Source of the DNA: Calditrichota bacterium
GTDB taxonomy: Bacteria > Calditrichota > Calditrichia > Calditrichales > Calditrichaceae
NCBI GenBank assembly: GCA_003854985.1
Contig: RQOG01000130.1
Coordinates: forward strand, 1-64,000
DNA length: 64,000 nt
Direction of reading: 5' to 3'
The translations under genes and the position numbers were made by a program. Shown here one piece after another: positions 27,893 through 38,276 of this stretch. The notes below the pieces were generated by a model. That model had not been told where the DNA came from. It worked only from the letters and a program-made list of their open reading frames with translations, and did not search any database. How positions within the stretch are numbered: position 1 is the stretch's first letter; every line of letters begins with the position of its first letter.

Positions 27893-29202
27893 TTGTTCAG
27901 ATTTGCCTTTTCCTGTTTTATCTTTTCCAGCAACTTCTCCGCCGGTTCGTCATTGGGATCCTGCGGAACCAGACGGCCTTCGAATGCTTTTTTTAGAATG
28001 GATTGTTTTAAAGCTTCGGCTTGTTTAAGTGATTGCTCAATGGTTTCTTGCATATGATCCGCTTCGGATAAGCGTGCTTCAATTTCCTGAACAATCTGAT
28101 TTTGTATTTTAATTGAAGGATAAAGAACGGTAGACTCTTTAATTCTAATCAATATAATTCTTTTAATTGCAGTTCCAGTCATTTTACCTAGAATATTTCT
28201 TTTACCAATTGGGCTTTGTATGTAATATTTTAAATAACTGGGTATAATTTTTGTTCTATCAGGTTTAAGTAGACACAAACTTGAAAGTATACTGATTGGT
28301 TCATTAATTGTATTTATAGTTACATCACCAGTATTTACACCATCTTTGGTAAGTAAAATATCACCATATTCTGGATTACAACGTAAATAAATCTTTTTAT
28401 GAAATTCTTCACCAATCCAGGTAACATTCGAAAGATCAATGTAATTATTTTTAATATTTTTTGCCGTTATATACATATAAGTATTTGGTCTTTTCTCATT
28501 ATATTGAATTTTGGGTGAGTAATGTGTGCCATCCTGTATTTTTGAACAAACTTCTTTAAGTGGCGACGTTGCCCACGCAGAGTTTCCATAATCATGGTTC
28601 AATTTGCCCTCAAAAGCATGTTTTAGCACCGACTGCCGGTAGGTTTTTAGTTGTTCTCTGGCTTTTTTAAGTGTTTCAATACCGGCGTCTATTTCGCTGA
28701 ACAGCTCTTCGATTTTTGCTACAATACGTTTTTGCTCGGGTAATGGTGGAAGGTAAATATTTTGACTTTCTATCTTTCTAGAAGAAATATTTGGCTGGGC
28801 ACCACCATATGCCTCTTTCTCAATGATGTTTTTTAGTACAAACAAATAATAGTATAAAAAAATTTTATAAATTAATTTATCATTAGTTTTAAAGTTACCT
28901 ACCCGCTGATTTTGTAAAGCGGTAATGTTATTTTTGTATATGCCAAATTTTCCTGTAGTAGCTCCTGACATAGCAATCAAAATGTCATCCTTATTGATAA
29001 TATAGTCTTCTTCAAATTTATTTTCAGATACATATACTACATTATCTAAATTAACAAGACCATTATGAATATCAGATATTCTAACTAAGGGTATACCGTC
29101 GGTGGAATAATCTTTACTTTTAAAAGCAAAACCATTATTTAATTTTAGTATATCGCCAAGTTTAACTTTATACCAAGTTTTAGGATAGTTATTTTTCATC
29201 AT
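27889..29202 (-). CDS. hsdS: type I restriction-modification specificity subunit S
   Basis: The 437-residue protein has two target-recognition domains. The first follows TWYKVKLGDILKLNNGFAF and ends at the conserved helix LPPLPEQKRIVAKIEELF; the second ends at QNQIVQEIEARLSEADHM. Both spacer helices end with the repeated KHAFEGKL / KKAFEGRL. The two domains define a bipartite DNA target. The recognition domains are visibly more AT-rich than the helices, as expected for swapped modules. The gene starts 73 bases after the DUF5131 gene. Confidence 0.94.
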   Translation of the reverse strand: MMKNNYPKTWYKVKLGDILKLNNGFAFKSKDYSTDGIPLVRISDIHNGLVNLDNVVYVSENKFEEDYIINKDDILIAMSGATTGKFGIYKNNITALQNQRVGNFKTNDKLIYKIFLYYYLFVLKNIIEKEAYGGAQPNISSRKIESQNIYLPPLPEQKRIVAKIEELFSEIDAGIETLKKAREQLKTYRQSVLKHAFEGKLNHDYGNSAWATSPLKEVCSKIQDGTHYSPKIQYNEKRPNTYMYITAKNIKNNYIDLSNVTWIGEEFHKKIYLRCNPEYGDILLTKDGVNTGDVTINTINEPISILSSLCLLKPDRTKIIPSYLKYYIQSPIGKRNILGKMTGTAIKRIILIRIKESTVLYPSIKIQNQIVQEIEARLSEADHMQETIEQSLKQAEALKQSILKKAFEGRLVPQDPNDEPAEKLLEKIKQEKANLNK

Positions 29203-29275
29203 TAATCAGAAGTTCACAATCATGAATACAAAGTTTTGGTTTAATACTACGATTATTTTTCGATATTATTATCGT

Positions 29276-29998
29276 TCATAATTGAAGAATTTCAGGCATA
29301 TCATCATAAATCCGCCCCTCAAGCAGTCGTCCGCTTTTCTTTTTATTGATGCCTCCCCATTGTTTAAAAAAGAAAGCCGTGCCGTTCCGGGCACATTGCT
29401 CTTTAATATCAACCACCCATTCCGCCTGCATGGGCCGCGGCTTTCTGCCGCTCTCGCCGCCCACAATCACCCAGTCAATTTTTTTCAGGTTTATGTTATA
29501 CAAAGGACCCAGAAGTGGTTCGCAGGACAAAAATTTTACCCGGGCTTTGGTCTGTCTCAATAATTCTATCCTTTGCAGAAAATCACTGTTTTCCACAGTA
29601 ACCCCCATCCAGATATTATGCGTCCAGTTTACCAGGTTTCGCTTATCATAATCCGCTAAAATATCAGCCCGTTTGGTTAATATCTGAAAAACATGCTGGG
29701 GATTCTCGTTCATGACCTTAAAAACCCTTTGCAGAAACTCCACCGGGATATCCTTATGGAACAGATCTGACATGGAATTAACAAAAACAATGCGCGGTTT
29801 TTTCCAGCGGTAGGGTTCATCCAAAACATCTTCATGCAGCGTTAACTTAAAACCATTCCGGTATTTTTCCGCGCCCATCGCCTTAAGACGCCGGGCCATG
29901 GTTTCGGCATAGCAGAATTTACATCCTGTGGAAACCTTATCGCATCCCGTCGTGGGATTCCAGGACATTTCCGTCCACTCTATTTTGGATTTGTTCAT
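29276..29998 (-). CDS. DUF5131 (phage Gp37/Gp68-like) three-Cys-motif protein
   Basis: The 240-residue protein has the family N terminus IEWTEMSWNPTTGCDKVSTG with Cys19, Cys26 and Cys29 (Cx6CxxC), followed by FKLTLHEDVLDEPYRWKKP and VGGESGRKPRP near residue 185. The cysteine spacing resembles radical SAM or Fe-S proteins, but no activity is established to my knowledge. It begins directly after tcmP (adjacent bases). TcmP proteins are named as partners of this three-Cys family, so the two should be read as one unit. Confidence 0.9.
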   Translation of the reverse strand: MNKSKIEWTEMSWNPTTGCDKVSTGCKFCYAETMARRLKAMGAEKYRNGFKLTLHEDVLDEPYRWKKPRIVFVNSMSDLFHKDIPVEFLQRVFKVMNENPQHVFQILTKRADILADYDKRNLVNWTHNIWMGVTVENSDFLQRIELLRQTKARVKFLSCEPLLGPLYNINLKKIDWVIVGGESGRKPRPMQAEWVVDIKEQCARNGTAFFFKQWGGINKKKSGRLLEGRIYDDMPEILQL

Positions 29999-30898
29999 TT
30001 ATACATTCCTGATAATATGATTAGCAATCTTTTGTGCCGCTTGTGAATTTGACGCTAATATAAAATGAAATAAAGCGACACCTTTTTTATTATTCAATCT
30101 TAAAGGATGACTGACATATTTCCAAATTTGTTTTAGATTCTCTATATATAATTCAGCGATTTTATTAATCGGATCAATAATTTTATCCATATCTTTAACA
30201 TCTTTTCCAAATAAATCTTTGTATTCAATTGTTTTATAAAATTTTTTCCTTATTGATTCTTCATTAATACCAAAGAATGATATTAATTTTTTTATATTCT
30301 TTAATTCACCATTTTTATCTAAAAGTCGATTAATAATCATCCCTGTTGGTAATAATATCCAAAGGTCGGACCGACTTCCTGCCAATTGAGCAATAGATTC
30401 CCAGTTTATTTGCATTCCAAACGGATCAAGAAAAATAAGAGCAGCATACTTCCTTTTTTTTAAAGCACCACTGAGCTTGACTAATTCTTCATTACAATCA
30501 TTAGCTCTATAGATAATATTCTTGTTCTTACTTTCCTGAATACTTTTTAATTTTGATTCTAATTTTTTAATACTCGTTGCATCTTTATCAATAAAATAAT
30601 ACCAATCGAAAATATCTGGTTTCTGCAATTTTATTAAACGTTCTGCTGCACCACGATATACATTTGCATCACCCGAATCCAGGTCCAAGTCAAATAAGTT
30701 TGGTGCATTTTTCTCTATATTTCTCTCCCCACATCCTGCAAAGCCATCAAAATATATGGTTTTCCAATAAGGATTTTTATGCATTATTTTTAAATATGCC
30801 AATACATATTCTTCAAATGCCTGAAGTTTTTTCTCAGTCCAGGGACCGCCCCAAGTGGCTTTGGGTTCACTAACTTTATTTAAAACAATTTTTCTCAT
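29999..30898 (-). CDS. tcmP: three-Cys-motif partner protein TcmP
   Basis: The 299-residue protein has the TcmP layout: WTEKKLQAFEEYVLAYLKIM, then YFDGFAGCGERN (residues 49-60) and LDPFGM (157-162). These two resemble motifs I and IV of SAM-dependent nucleic-acid methyltransferases, so a methylation role is plausible but unproven. It lies one base after hsdR and abuts the DUF5131 gene. Its sequence is noticeably more AT-rich than hsdR, which hints at separate acquisition. Confidence 0.9.
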   Translation of the reverse strand: MRKIVLNKVSEPKATWGGPWTEKKLQAFEEYVLAYLKIMHKNPYWKTIYFDGFAGCGERNIEKNAPNLFDLDLDSGDANVYRGAAERLIKLQKPDIFDWYYFIDKDATSIKKLESKLKSIQESKNKNIIYRANDCNEELVKLSGALKKRKYAALIFLDPFGMQINWESIAQLAGSRSDLWILLPTGMIINRLLDKNGELKNIKKLISFFGINEESIRKKFYKTIEYKDLFGKDVKDMDKIIDPINKIAELYIENLKQIWKYVSHPLRLNNKKGVALFHFILASNSQAAQKIANHIIRNV

Positions 30899-30899
30899 A

Positions 30900-33668
30900 T
30901 CAAGCTACCATTGCTTCATTCAATTCATCTACTAATTTTTCTAGATCATCACCAAAAATTTTCCAGGCTTTCATTAATCCGCCGTGGTCGGCAAACGGCG
31001 TATTATCAAAATCATCCTTATCCATATGCACCGATGCACAGATATGATCTTTAATCATTCTCAACCAGTGCATTTGTTCTTCCGTAAACTGTTTCGGCCC
31101 GGCGTTTTTCTCAAATACCCAGTCTTTAAAATTTTTATCCACAACGCTTTTAAATAAGGTGAGCTGTTCATCGATGCCGATTACCCGGCGCACTAAAGCA
31201 ACCAGTGCAGTTAATTCGCTAATGGGATTTTGTAGATTTGGATTTTCCAATAGTTTATAAGCATCCCATACCCGGGCAATATTCAATTCGGGCTTTTTTC
31301 GCAGTAGAATTTCGCGTAATTCACTAATCATACGGTAAGTAAGTTCCCGTCGCCGATGCGGTTGATCATAAAATATTCTTAATGCGGTAATTTCATCGCG
31401 CTGGCTTTTTATTAAAGCTTCAAAATCAGATACGATTTTCCGCGCCCTGTCCTTGGCCTGCTCATCAAACCCGGTGAAGGTTACGGCGTCCAGATTCACC
31501 GTGTCTATAATCTGCTCGTAGCCCCGTCGCACATTCTCAATAAAATCACGCAGATCAGGATTGTCAAAAATCCGGCTGGCCTCATTATATAATTCCTGTT
31601 TTGCCTTTTCAATTTGTTCTTTGGCTGGTTCTTGTGTGCCTTCTTTCGTTATCAATTCAGGATTATTTTTTAAAGCCCGTTCAATTTGTATATCAGGATT
31701 ATAAGCATCGAGCAGTCGGCGTACAACCTGATTAATTGAAGAACCCTTGCTCAATTTTATAAAGCGCTCACGTTCCTCATTGCTAATTTGTTTTTCCATC
31801 CTGGTTAAACGATTAGCTAAAGCGGTAAATGTATCCTCATCGTTACTTCCGAGCGCTATATGCATCATTAAATCTTTTAATAGAACCGTTGATTTGCGTT
31901 CCTGCGGGGGATGGTCGATTTTTAAGGATTTACAAACGCCAATAGCATCAACAATTACAAAATGGGTTTTATTACTGCTTGCTGATGGTGTTACCTGTCT
32001 AAGATCATCTTTAGGTATGGTTCTTGTGCCGCGGCCGATCATTTGCTGATAATAATTTCGTGATTTAACATCCCTCATAAAAAGAAGCACTTCGATAGGC
32101 TTTATATCGGTTCCTGTGGCGATCATATCAACGGTAACGGCAATACGCGGGTAATAAGCATTTCGAAATGCGGCTAATAATGATTTTGGATCTTCATTGG
32201 CATTATAAGTGATCTTTTTACAAAAATCATTACCTCCTCCAAATTCTTCCCGAATAATCTGAATAATATCATCGGCATGGCTGTCTGTTTTGGCAAAGAT
32301 AAGTGTCTTAGGCACTTCGGTGCGTTTTGGAAATATATCTGTTTTTAACTTTTCCTGGAATGTTTTAATTATGTTTCGAATAGTACTGGGGTTTACGATA
32401 TCTTTATCAAGTTGTTTAGCATTATAATCTACATCTTCATCTAACTGTGCCCAGCGTTTTTCTCGGCTTTGTCTACTGCGAAAATCTACCCATTCCTTTG
32501 CCTCCAGATGTGCGCCGTTTTTTGTTATTTCGGTTTCGATGGTATAAATATCATAACCGACGTTTACGCCATCCACCACAGCTTCTTCATGAGTATATTC
32601 ACTGACGACATTTTCATTAAAAAATCCATAGGTGCGGTTATCCGGCGTAGCTGTCAATCCGATCATAAAGGCATCAAAATACTCCAGCACCTGCCGCCAT
32701 AAATTATAAATGGATCGGTGACATTCATCGATGATGATAAAATCAAAAAATTCACAGGGATATTTTGAATTGTAGACAACTTCTTTTGATCTTTGATTTT
32801 GCCAGACGAGTTCATTCGGTGAAACTAATTCCGTGCTTTCATCCAGTTCTTCACCCCGCAGAATGGAATACATGCGTTGTATTGTGCTGATACAAACCTT
32901 GGCATCCTTATCTATAAAGGATGAACTCAATCGTTGAACCGTGTAAAGCTCGGTAAATTTTCTCTGATCATCAACCGGTGTATAAGCCTGGAATTCCTGT
33001 TCAGCCTGTTCTCCAAGGTTTCTGGTGTCTACTAAAAATAAAATACGTTTTGCTCCGGCAAATTTTAGTAAACGATATATGGATGTAATAGCAGTATAAG
33101 TTTTGCCGCTGCCCGTGGCCATTTGAATAAGGGCTCTCGGTTTAGCCATGGCAAATGATTCTTCCAGATTTTCGATGGCATTTTTCTGGCAAATACGCAG
33201 TCCTTCAGGATCAAGACAAGGCAGTTCTTTTAATCTGCCGCGAAGAGTTTTAGTTTCATTACATATTTCTAATAAAGTTTGTGGCTGATGAAATGAAAAT
33301 ATTTCACGGTACCTCGGATTTGGATCACGCTGATCACAAAAACGTGTTTCTTTGCCAGTGCTTTGATAAAGAAATGGTAAGTCCTTTGCTTCCTGCATGT
33401 ACTTTAAATAACTAACGGAGTAACGCTCAGGCTGATCTTCCACACGATCACTCGTAAGAATTGTTCCTTCTTTCTTGGCTTCAATAACACCAAAAGGGCT
33501 ACGATTAACAAAAAGCACATAGTCCGCAGGACCTGTGTCTGTGGGATATTCTCTTACAGCGACACCAATTCCGGCGCTCAGGTTAATATCTTTCATATTC
33601 TGTATAATCCAGCCAGCAGATTGCAGCATTTTATCGATATTGATTCTGGCTTGTTGTTCAGGTGTCAT
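30900..33668 (-). CDS. hsdR: type I restriction endonuclease subunit R
   Basis: The 922-residue protein has an N-terminal nuclease domain with D49 and FGVIEAKK (PD-(D/E)xK pattern), a helicase Walker A MATGSGKT near residue 184, the DECH box IIIDECHRS near residue 315, and SF2 motif VI MIGRGTRT near residue 540. A C-terminal helical EcoEI_R-like domain follows. It translocates and cuts unmodified DNA together with HsdM and HsdS. It is first in the operon, so the promoter should lie in the AT-rich gap 33669-33942. Confidence 0.96.
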   Translation of the reverse strand: MTPEQQARINIDKMLQSAGWIIQNMKDINLSAGIGVAVREYPTDTGPADYVLFVNRSPFGVIEAKKEGTILTSDRVEDQPERYSVSYLKYMQEAKDLPFLYQSTGKETRFCDQRDPNPRYREIFSFHQPQTLLEICNETKTLRGRLKELPCLDPEGLRICQKNAIENLEESFAMAKPRALIQMATGSGKTYTAITSIYRLLKFAGAKRILFLVDTRNLGEQAEQEFQAYTPVDDQRKFTELYTVQRLSSSFIDKDAKVCISTIQRMYSILRGEELDESTELVSPNELVWQNQRSKEVVYNSKYPCEFFDFIIIDECHRSIYNLWRQVLEYFDAFMIGLTATPDNRTYGFFNENVVSEYTHEEAVVDGVNVGYDIYTIETEITKNGAHLEAKEWVDFRSRQSREKRWAQLDEDVDYNAKQLDKDIVNPSTIRNIIKTFQEKLKTDIFPKRTEVPKTLIFAKTDSHADDIIQIIREEFGGGNDFCKKITYNANEDPKSLLAAFRNAYYPRIAVTVDMIATGTDIKPIEVLLFMRDVKSRNYYQQMIGRGTRTIPKDDLRQVTPSASSNKTHFVIVDAIGVCKSLKIDHPPQERKSTVLLKDLMMHIALGSNDEDTFTALANRLTRMEKQISNEERERFIKLSKGSSINQVVRRLLDAYNPDIQIERALKNNPELITKEGTQEPAKEQIEKAKQELYNEASRIFDNPDLRDFIENVRRGYEQIIDTVNLDAVTFTGFDEQAKDRARKIVSDFEALIKSQRDEITALRIFYDQPHRRRELTYRMISELREILLRKKPELNIARVWDAYKLLENPNLQNPISELTALVALVRRVIGIDEQLTLFKSVVDKNFKDWVFEKNAGPKQFTEEQMHWLRMIKDHICASVHMDKDDFDNTPFADHGGLMKAWKIFGDDLEKLVDELNEAMVA

Positions 33669-33960
33669 ATATAGTCCAATTTGAAGACAAATAATGTTAA
33701 AGAATATAAAAAAAAATATGAAAGATTAAAATAAATAAAAAACAGCAGTCGTCGCCGCCCGCTTCTCACCACTTTTCTTGAAACCCATAATTAAATTGCA
33801 TCCTGGAATATCGTTTTTTTTATCCATTATCCTGTTTATTCTATTTGATTTTTTTAATATATTCGCAAAAAATATCGGCGCTTATAAACTTTGTCCGATT
33901 TATGTTAGCCGGCTTAATTAATACTTATTAATTATTCAATTAATGAATGGAGAGACAAAA

Positions 33961-34650
33961 ATGCTGAGAAATTCATTATCTTTTTTGTGTTTATTTTTCT
34001 TTATTTCATGCACTACGCAAAGTATAGTAATAACGCCGGATTACAAAGATAAAACCTTTTCAGACCTTTATTTATATGTAGTGTTAACAGACCAGCCCGT
34101 TATCGAAAATGGCGATGATGTTTATGACGATTTAGGACATGGCAATCCGGACGAAGTATATATGTCTTTTTTCATTCATAACTTCCCCAAAAAAGTAAAA
34201 TACGCAACGACCTTTAAAAACGTTTATTTGGATAAAACCTGTAATATTCAACTCGAGGAGCGAAGAGAAAGCTTAAATGACCATGAGAGAATAACTATTA
34301 AATTTCCTGCGCCGAATCAGTTTATCACAGTTTCTGATACCTTAATTGATTTTACGTTATTAATTCAGGAACTGAAAATACACAGGAAGGCAGCGGAAAG
34401 CGGCATCTGGACTGGTGGACCAACACCGACTGGGGGTTCATCTCCGAAATTAGTGCATTCCGGTAAGTTCACCATATGGGATAACAGCGCGGGACAGCTC
34501 GTATCTTATGGCAAGTTTGAATCCGAAGAATCATTTTTATTTGCTATGGGCCAAGGTACCTGGGAATCAGGAGTTGCCCGATTAGCGAAGGATATTTTCT
34601 ATGGCAGTCCATTTGCCTCGCCAAGAATAAAAAGCAGATACCCAAGATAA
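33961..34650 (+). CDS. putative lipoprotein of unknown function
   Basis: The start at 33961 is chosen because GGAGAG lies at 33949-33954; an in-frame ATG at 33943 has no such site. The 229-residue product has a lipoprotein signal (LSFLCLFFFISC, lipobox Cys17), then a mostly beta-rich domain and a Gly/Thr/Pro-rich loop (GGPTPTGGSSP) near residue 160. I do not recognise the family. The 290-base gap before it, shared with hsdR in the other direction, is AT-rich and holds no other gene. Confidence 0.75.
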   Translation: MLRNSLSFLCLFFFISCTTQSIVITPDYKDKTFSDLYLYVVLTDQPVIENGDDVYDDLGHGNPDEVYMSFFIHNFPKKVKYATTFKNVYLDKTCNIQLEERRESLNDHERITIKFPAPNQFITVSDTLIDFTLLIQELKIHRKAAESGIWTGGPTPTGGSSPKLVHSGKFTIWDNSAGQLVSYGKFESEESFLFAMGQGTWESGVARLAKDIFYGSPFASPRIKSRYPR

Positions 34651-34746
34651 CCTATATTCATTCTAAAGGTATTCCAATGAATTTTCATCCGGCCCATGGC
34701 TGACCTTTAGCGGGACAGTTTTATCTTTAAATCTTCTATTCATCTA

Positions 34747-36207
34747 TCACTCGGTGTAATACTTTATCATTTCCACAATGGCCTGACGGCATACCGGGCA
34801 GTAATCCTTTATGCCCTGACTGAACATAATACAGTCGATCTGCGGACGATAAAACCCGGTTGAAATATATCCCGCGCCTTCAAAGGCGCCGGTTTTTCCC
34901 CAATAAGGACTGGCGGTCATCAGCGAATCGCGCAGGGCCTGATTTTTTTTACTGTGCAGGTTGGCTTCTTCTTCTATAGCTTTGATGGTTTTTTCCGGCG
35001 CCCCGTTTTTCTTTAACTCTGCAATTTTTTTGTTATATTCAGCGCGCTTTTTATTGTACGCTTCGCCGGCTTTATCATAAGCCTCTTTATTCCATGGAGT
35101 GGGAATGGGCGTGCCTTCTTCCACCAGTCCCTGCCATTTTAAATTCTGCGGATCCAGTAAAGCGGTAATATTGGGTTCAACGGGTTCCACGCCCGGCGGA
35201 TAAAATTCCTCATAAGCGGTGGAAGAGCTGTAGTATTCATCCGCCAAACCGGCAAAGGAATGGCCGAATTCATGAACCATCACATATTCCTTCCAGATAT
35301 TGCCGGTGGTAAAGGTTAAAAAGAAATTATAAATACCCCCGCCGCCGTACCGGTCATGGTTAATCATGATCAGCAAAGCGTCATAAGGAACAGCCGACGC
35401 AATGTCATGCAGCGCTTTATTTTCTTCGGTCAGTACATAGCGAGGCGAGCCCATGGAATTAAAGGAAGCGCCAACGGCTGTGTTTTTAAAAGAATGATGG
35501 GTCGGTTCGTCGATACCGCTCTCGGCGGAATACTTCAGCACGCCGTATATGTTGAAACGGTCTTTATAAGTTTTAAAAGGTTCCTGATTTAAAAAAACAT
35601 TTGTAAAATAAGCAAGATGGGCTTTAAAGCTATCCAGCTCGCTTTTGGTATAACCTTCGCCGATAAAGGCCAGATCGACCTTATCCTGCGGCGTGCCGTT
35701 TATAACCTGGCGAACCACTACAATTTCCGGATCAGGCTTTTCTTCTATAATATCCACGCTGTTCGGATCAATTACCGAGCTGAAAACCGGGTTGAGCTTA
35801 TTATATTTATCGCGGACTTCCAGTGTAAACAAAATGCTGTCTATAGGAAAAGGTATAACAGCGCTTTCATGATACGCTCTTTTAATGCCGTTTATAGCTT
35901 TAGCTGTAGTCTGATATTCTCCGAAATAGCTGTTAAATCCCCGTGAAAAAATTAAATTTCCGCTTTTCACCTCATATACTTTGATAAAATATTTACCATT
36001 ATTGTGCGGATCAATCATGTTTTTCCGGGTGCCCGCCCACTCGCCTTCTTTATAGATATGATCAATGGCGACCCATTCTTCATCATTATCGCCAACATGA
36101 ACGTAGTCGATACGCATAGTCTGCCCGGTAAAATATTTATCAAACTCCCCTGCGGCTGCAAAAACTACCGTCGACAGTATTAACATAATCAGATAACAGC
36201 TTTTCAT
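34747..36207 (-). CDS. secreted M64-family (IgA peptidase-like) metallopeptidase
   Basis: The 486-residue protein has a signal peptide (residues 1-19, ending AAAG), an N-terminal M64N beta domain to about residue 160, and the catalytic domain with VHEFGHSFAGLADEYY (zinc ligands His312 and His316, and Asp323 following). Two late cysteines lie in YCPVCRQA. Peptidase M64 is named for an IgA-cleaving enzyme of Clostridium ramosum; most environmental members are general secreted proteases. An internal lysine-rich helical segment (about 375-430) is an insertion. Confidence 0.9.
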   Translation of the reverse strand: MKSCYLIMLILSTVVFAAAGEFDKYFTGQTMRIDYVHVGDNDEEWVAIDHIYKEGEWAGTRKNMIDPHNNGKYFIKVYEVKSGNLIFSRGFNSYFGEYQTTAKAINGIKRAYHESAVIPFPIDSILFTLEVRDKYNKLNPVFSSVIDPNSVDIIEEKPDPEIVVVRQVINGTPQDKVDLAFIGEGYTKSELDSFKAHLAYFTNVFLNQEPFKTYKDRFNIYGVLKYSAESGIDEPTHHSFKNTAVGASFNSMGSPRYVLTEENKALHDIASAVPYDALLIMINHDRYGGGGIYNFFLTFTTGNIWKEYVMVHEFGHSFAGLADEYYSSSTAYEEFYPPGVEPVEPNITALLDPQNLKWQGLVEEGTPIPTPWNKEAYDKAGEAYNKKRAEYNKKIAELKKNGAPEKTIKAIEEEANLHSKKNQALRDSLMTASPYWGKTGAFEGAGYISTGFYRPQIDCIMFSQGIKDYCPVCRQAIVEMIKYYTE

Positions 36208-36392
36208 GTTAAATCTCCTATAATCCTTGTTCCTGTCTACCTTCGATAAATGTTCGAAATATCTCGCACAAAGGCTGAAGATGACAAATATTTATCAGGC
36301 AGGTCTTTCCCTGAAACAGACATATCTTTTGGCAAAAGTCTTTTGTTTAGTGTTGAGATACTCTTATCAAAATGCATACTATGATCACTATT

Positions 36393-38276
36393 TTATTCAT
36401 AAATTTTATTTTTTAACCAGCATACCTGGTAAGGTTTAAGGTCAAATCTCAGGTAATTATCCGGCGAGGTGAAAACCGAACCGGAAACTATATCCTGCCA
36501 GCGGTTGCCGGCATGGGGAATCGCATCAAGATTTAAATTAACCGAAAGACTTCTGTTAGAAATATTGGTAACGGTCAGAATTTGCTGATTATGTTCATTT
36601 GCCGTGCGCAATAGACAAAATAATTTATCCGAAATATTAAAAACTTTTTGACCGGCATTGGGATGAAAGGCAGGTTCATTGATTCTTTTTTTTATTAACC
36701 GGCGCAGTCGGCTGGTCACCTGGAATGTGGTTGACTTTGGATTTCCAAGAGATTTAATCAGTTCGCTTTCCATAATATTCTTACGATTAATACTACGGGT
36801 CTGCTTTTCGGCCAAAACCAGTTCAGCGTCGTTTTTAGAGCCTAAAAATCCGTGTAAATAAATGCCCGGCACACCCATCATCACTAAGGCAATGGCCCGG
36901 GAAGCAAGATAGCGTTCAACCTGCAGGGACTTGCTTTCATCGGTATCATCATTATTAATAGCGCTCCACCAGGTTATATTAAACTCATAAGGGCTGGTCG
37001 TGCCGTCACCGTTATCTTTATAAGAGATATATCCGCCATGCTCTAAAATTTTTAACGACATCATTTCTATTTCCCGGGGCGTCAGAATATCGCGTACCGC
37101 CATAACGCCCACGCCGTCATGGGAATCCAGAAAATTAAAAAAAGTAGCCTGCCTGCTGAACGGTTTAAGGTCTTTAGCCCATTCCGTGAGTTTTGCCGAA
37201 TTTTCGTTTTGAAAAGTAAACAAAACCAGTGGTGGCAGGGCAAAATTATAAACCATCTGCGCTTCATCAAAGCCATTACCGAAATATCTGATATTATCGG
37301 CATGAGGAACATTGGTCTCGGTAATCAGAGCAACATGAGGCGCAACGGCATCAAGAATATCCCGAAAAAGCTTTATGGTAATATGATTCTGTTCCAGATG
37401 AACGCAGCTTGTGCCTAATTCTTCCCAAAGATAGGTAACGGCATCCAGGCGGATGATATCCGCGCCCCGGCGAATATAGGTTAAAAGAATCTCTATCATT
37501 TTCAAAATCACTTTAGGATTCTTATAGTTCAGATCTATCTGATCGGCGCTGAAGGTGGTCCAGACCATGCGCGGTCCGTTGAGCGTCTGATACGCGCTTA
37601 ATAATTCAGTGGTTCTGGGGCGGACAATTATCTTCAGGTAGTCTTCGGAAATTTTCTGCTTTGTGGAAAAGACGGTAAAAAAATCTTCAAATTCCGGGTT
37701 CTGGTTTAGAAATTCCTGAAACCAGTGACATTTGGAAGAAACATGATTCAGAACCCCGTCAAACATCAGCCGAAAATGTGTTTTCATATCCAGAATATCT
37801 TCCCAGGCGCCCAGATTGGGATCCACATCAACAAAATCCATGATGGCAAAACCTCTGTCTGAAGAATATGGAAAAAAAGGCAGAATATGAATGGTGGTAA
37901 TTACGCCATGAAGATATTGGTCACAAATATGGTGAAAGACTTTTAAAGGATTCTCAGACGTACTCTGAATTAAGTCACCGTAAGTTATCAGGATTACATC
38001 CTTTTCGGTAAACCTGTTTTCGGGATTAAAATGCTTTTCCCATTCAATCATCTCTTCCGATTTGTACGCGTAATAAACTTTGAGCAGGCGTTCCAGTTCC
38101 GGAAAGAATTTTTTAGTCTGTTGCTCTCCGTATAAAAGCAAAAATTTATCATGGATACTTTTTCTGAATTCAGGGTGTAGCTTAAATATTTCTCTGTAAT
38201 AATCCGGCTCAAGATAATGGAATTTACTATGATCCATCAAATCGGTTTTATTCATTATAACTTTGAACCGCTTCAT
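36393..38276 (-). CDS. GH13 subfamily 18 phosphorylase (sucrose/glucosylglycerate phosphorylase-like)
   Basis: The 627-residue protein has the GH13 catalytic set: nucleophile Asp278 in IRLDAVTYLWEE, acid/base Glu320 in LITETNVPH and FLDSHDGVG with Asp387. The N-terminal region (about 1-90) and HILPFFPYSSDRGF near residue 130 fit GH13_18, which reversibly phosphorolyses sucrose, glucosylglycerol or glucosylglycerate. The acceptor cannot be told from motifs alone. It overlaps the upstream STAS gene by 29 bases; the internal ATG at 38255 would reduce this to 8. Confidence 0.9.
   Translation of the reverse strand: MKRFKVIMNKTDLMDHSKFHYLEPDYYREIFKLHPEFRKSIHDKFLLLYGEQQTKKFFPELERLLKVYYAYKSEEMIEWEKHFNPENRFTEKDVILITYGDLIQSTSENPLKVFHHICDQYLHGVITTIHILPFFPYSSDRGFAIMDFVDVDPNLGAWEDILDMKTHFRLMFDGVLNHVSSKCHWFQEFLNQNPEFEDFFTVFSTKQKISEDYLKIIVRPRTTELLSAYQTLNGPRMVWTTFSADQIDLNYKNPKVILKMIEILLTYIRRGADIIRLDAVTYLWEELGTSCVHLEQNHITIKLFRDILDAVAPHVALITETNVPHADNIRYFGNGFDEAQMVYNFALPPLVLFTFQNENSAKLTEWAKDLKPFSRQATFFNFLDSHDGVGVMAVRDILTPREIEMMSLKILEHGGYISYKDNGDGTTSPYEFNITWWSAINNDDTDESKSLQVERYLASRAIALVMMGVPGIYLHGFLGSKNDAELVLAEKQTRSINRKNIMESELIKSLGNPKSTTFQVTSRLRRLIKKRINEPAFHPNAGQKVFNISDKLFCLLRTANEHNQQILTVTNISNRSLSVNLNLDAIPHAGNRWQDIVSGSVFTSPDNYLRFDLKPYQVCWLKNKIYE

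Noticed and set aside
29276-30898. TcmP/DUF5131 genes taken as a prophage remnant
   Set aside because: No other phage structural, integrase or replication genes are present, and both genes are tightly placed in the restriction operon.
33723-33827. 34-residue minus-strand reading before hsdR
   Set aside because: It has no ribosome-binding site and no family resemblance, and lies in AT-rich intergenic DNA.
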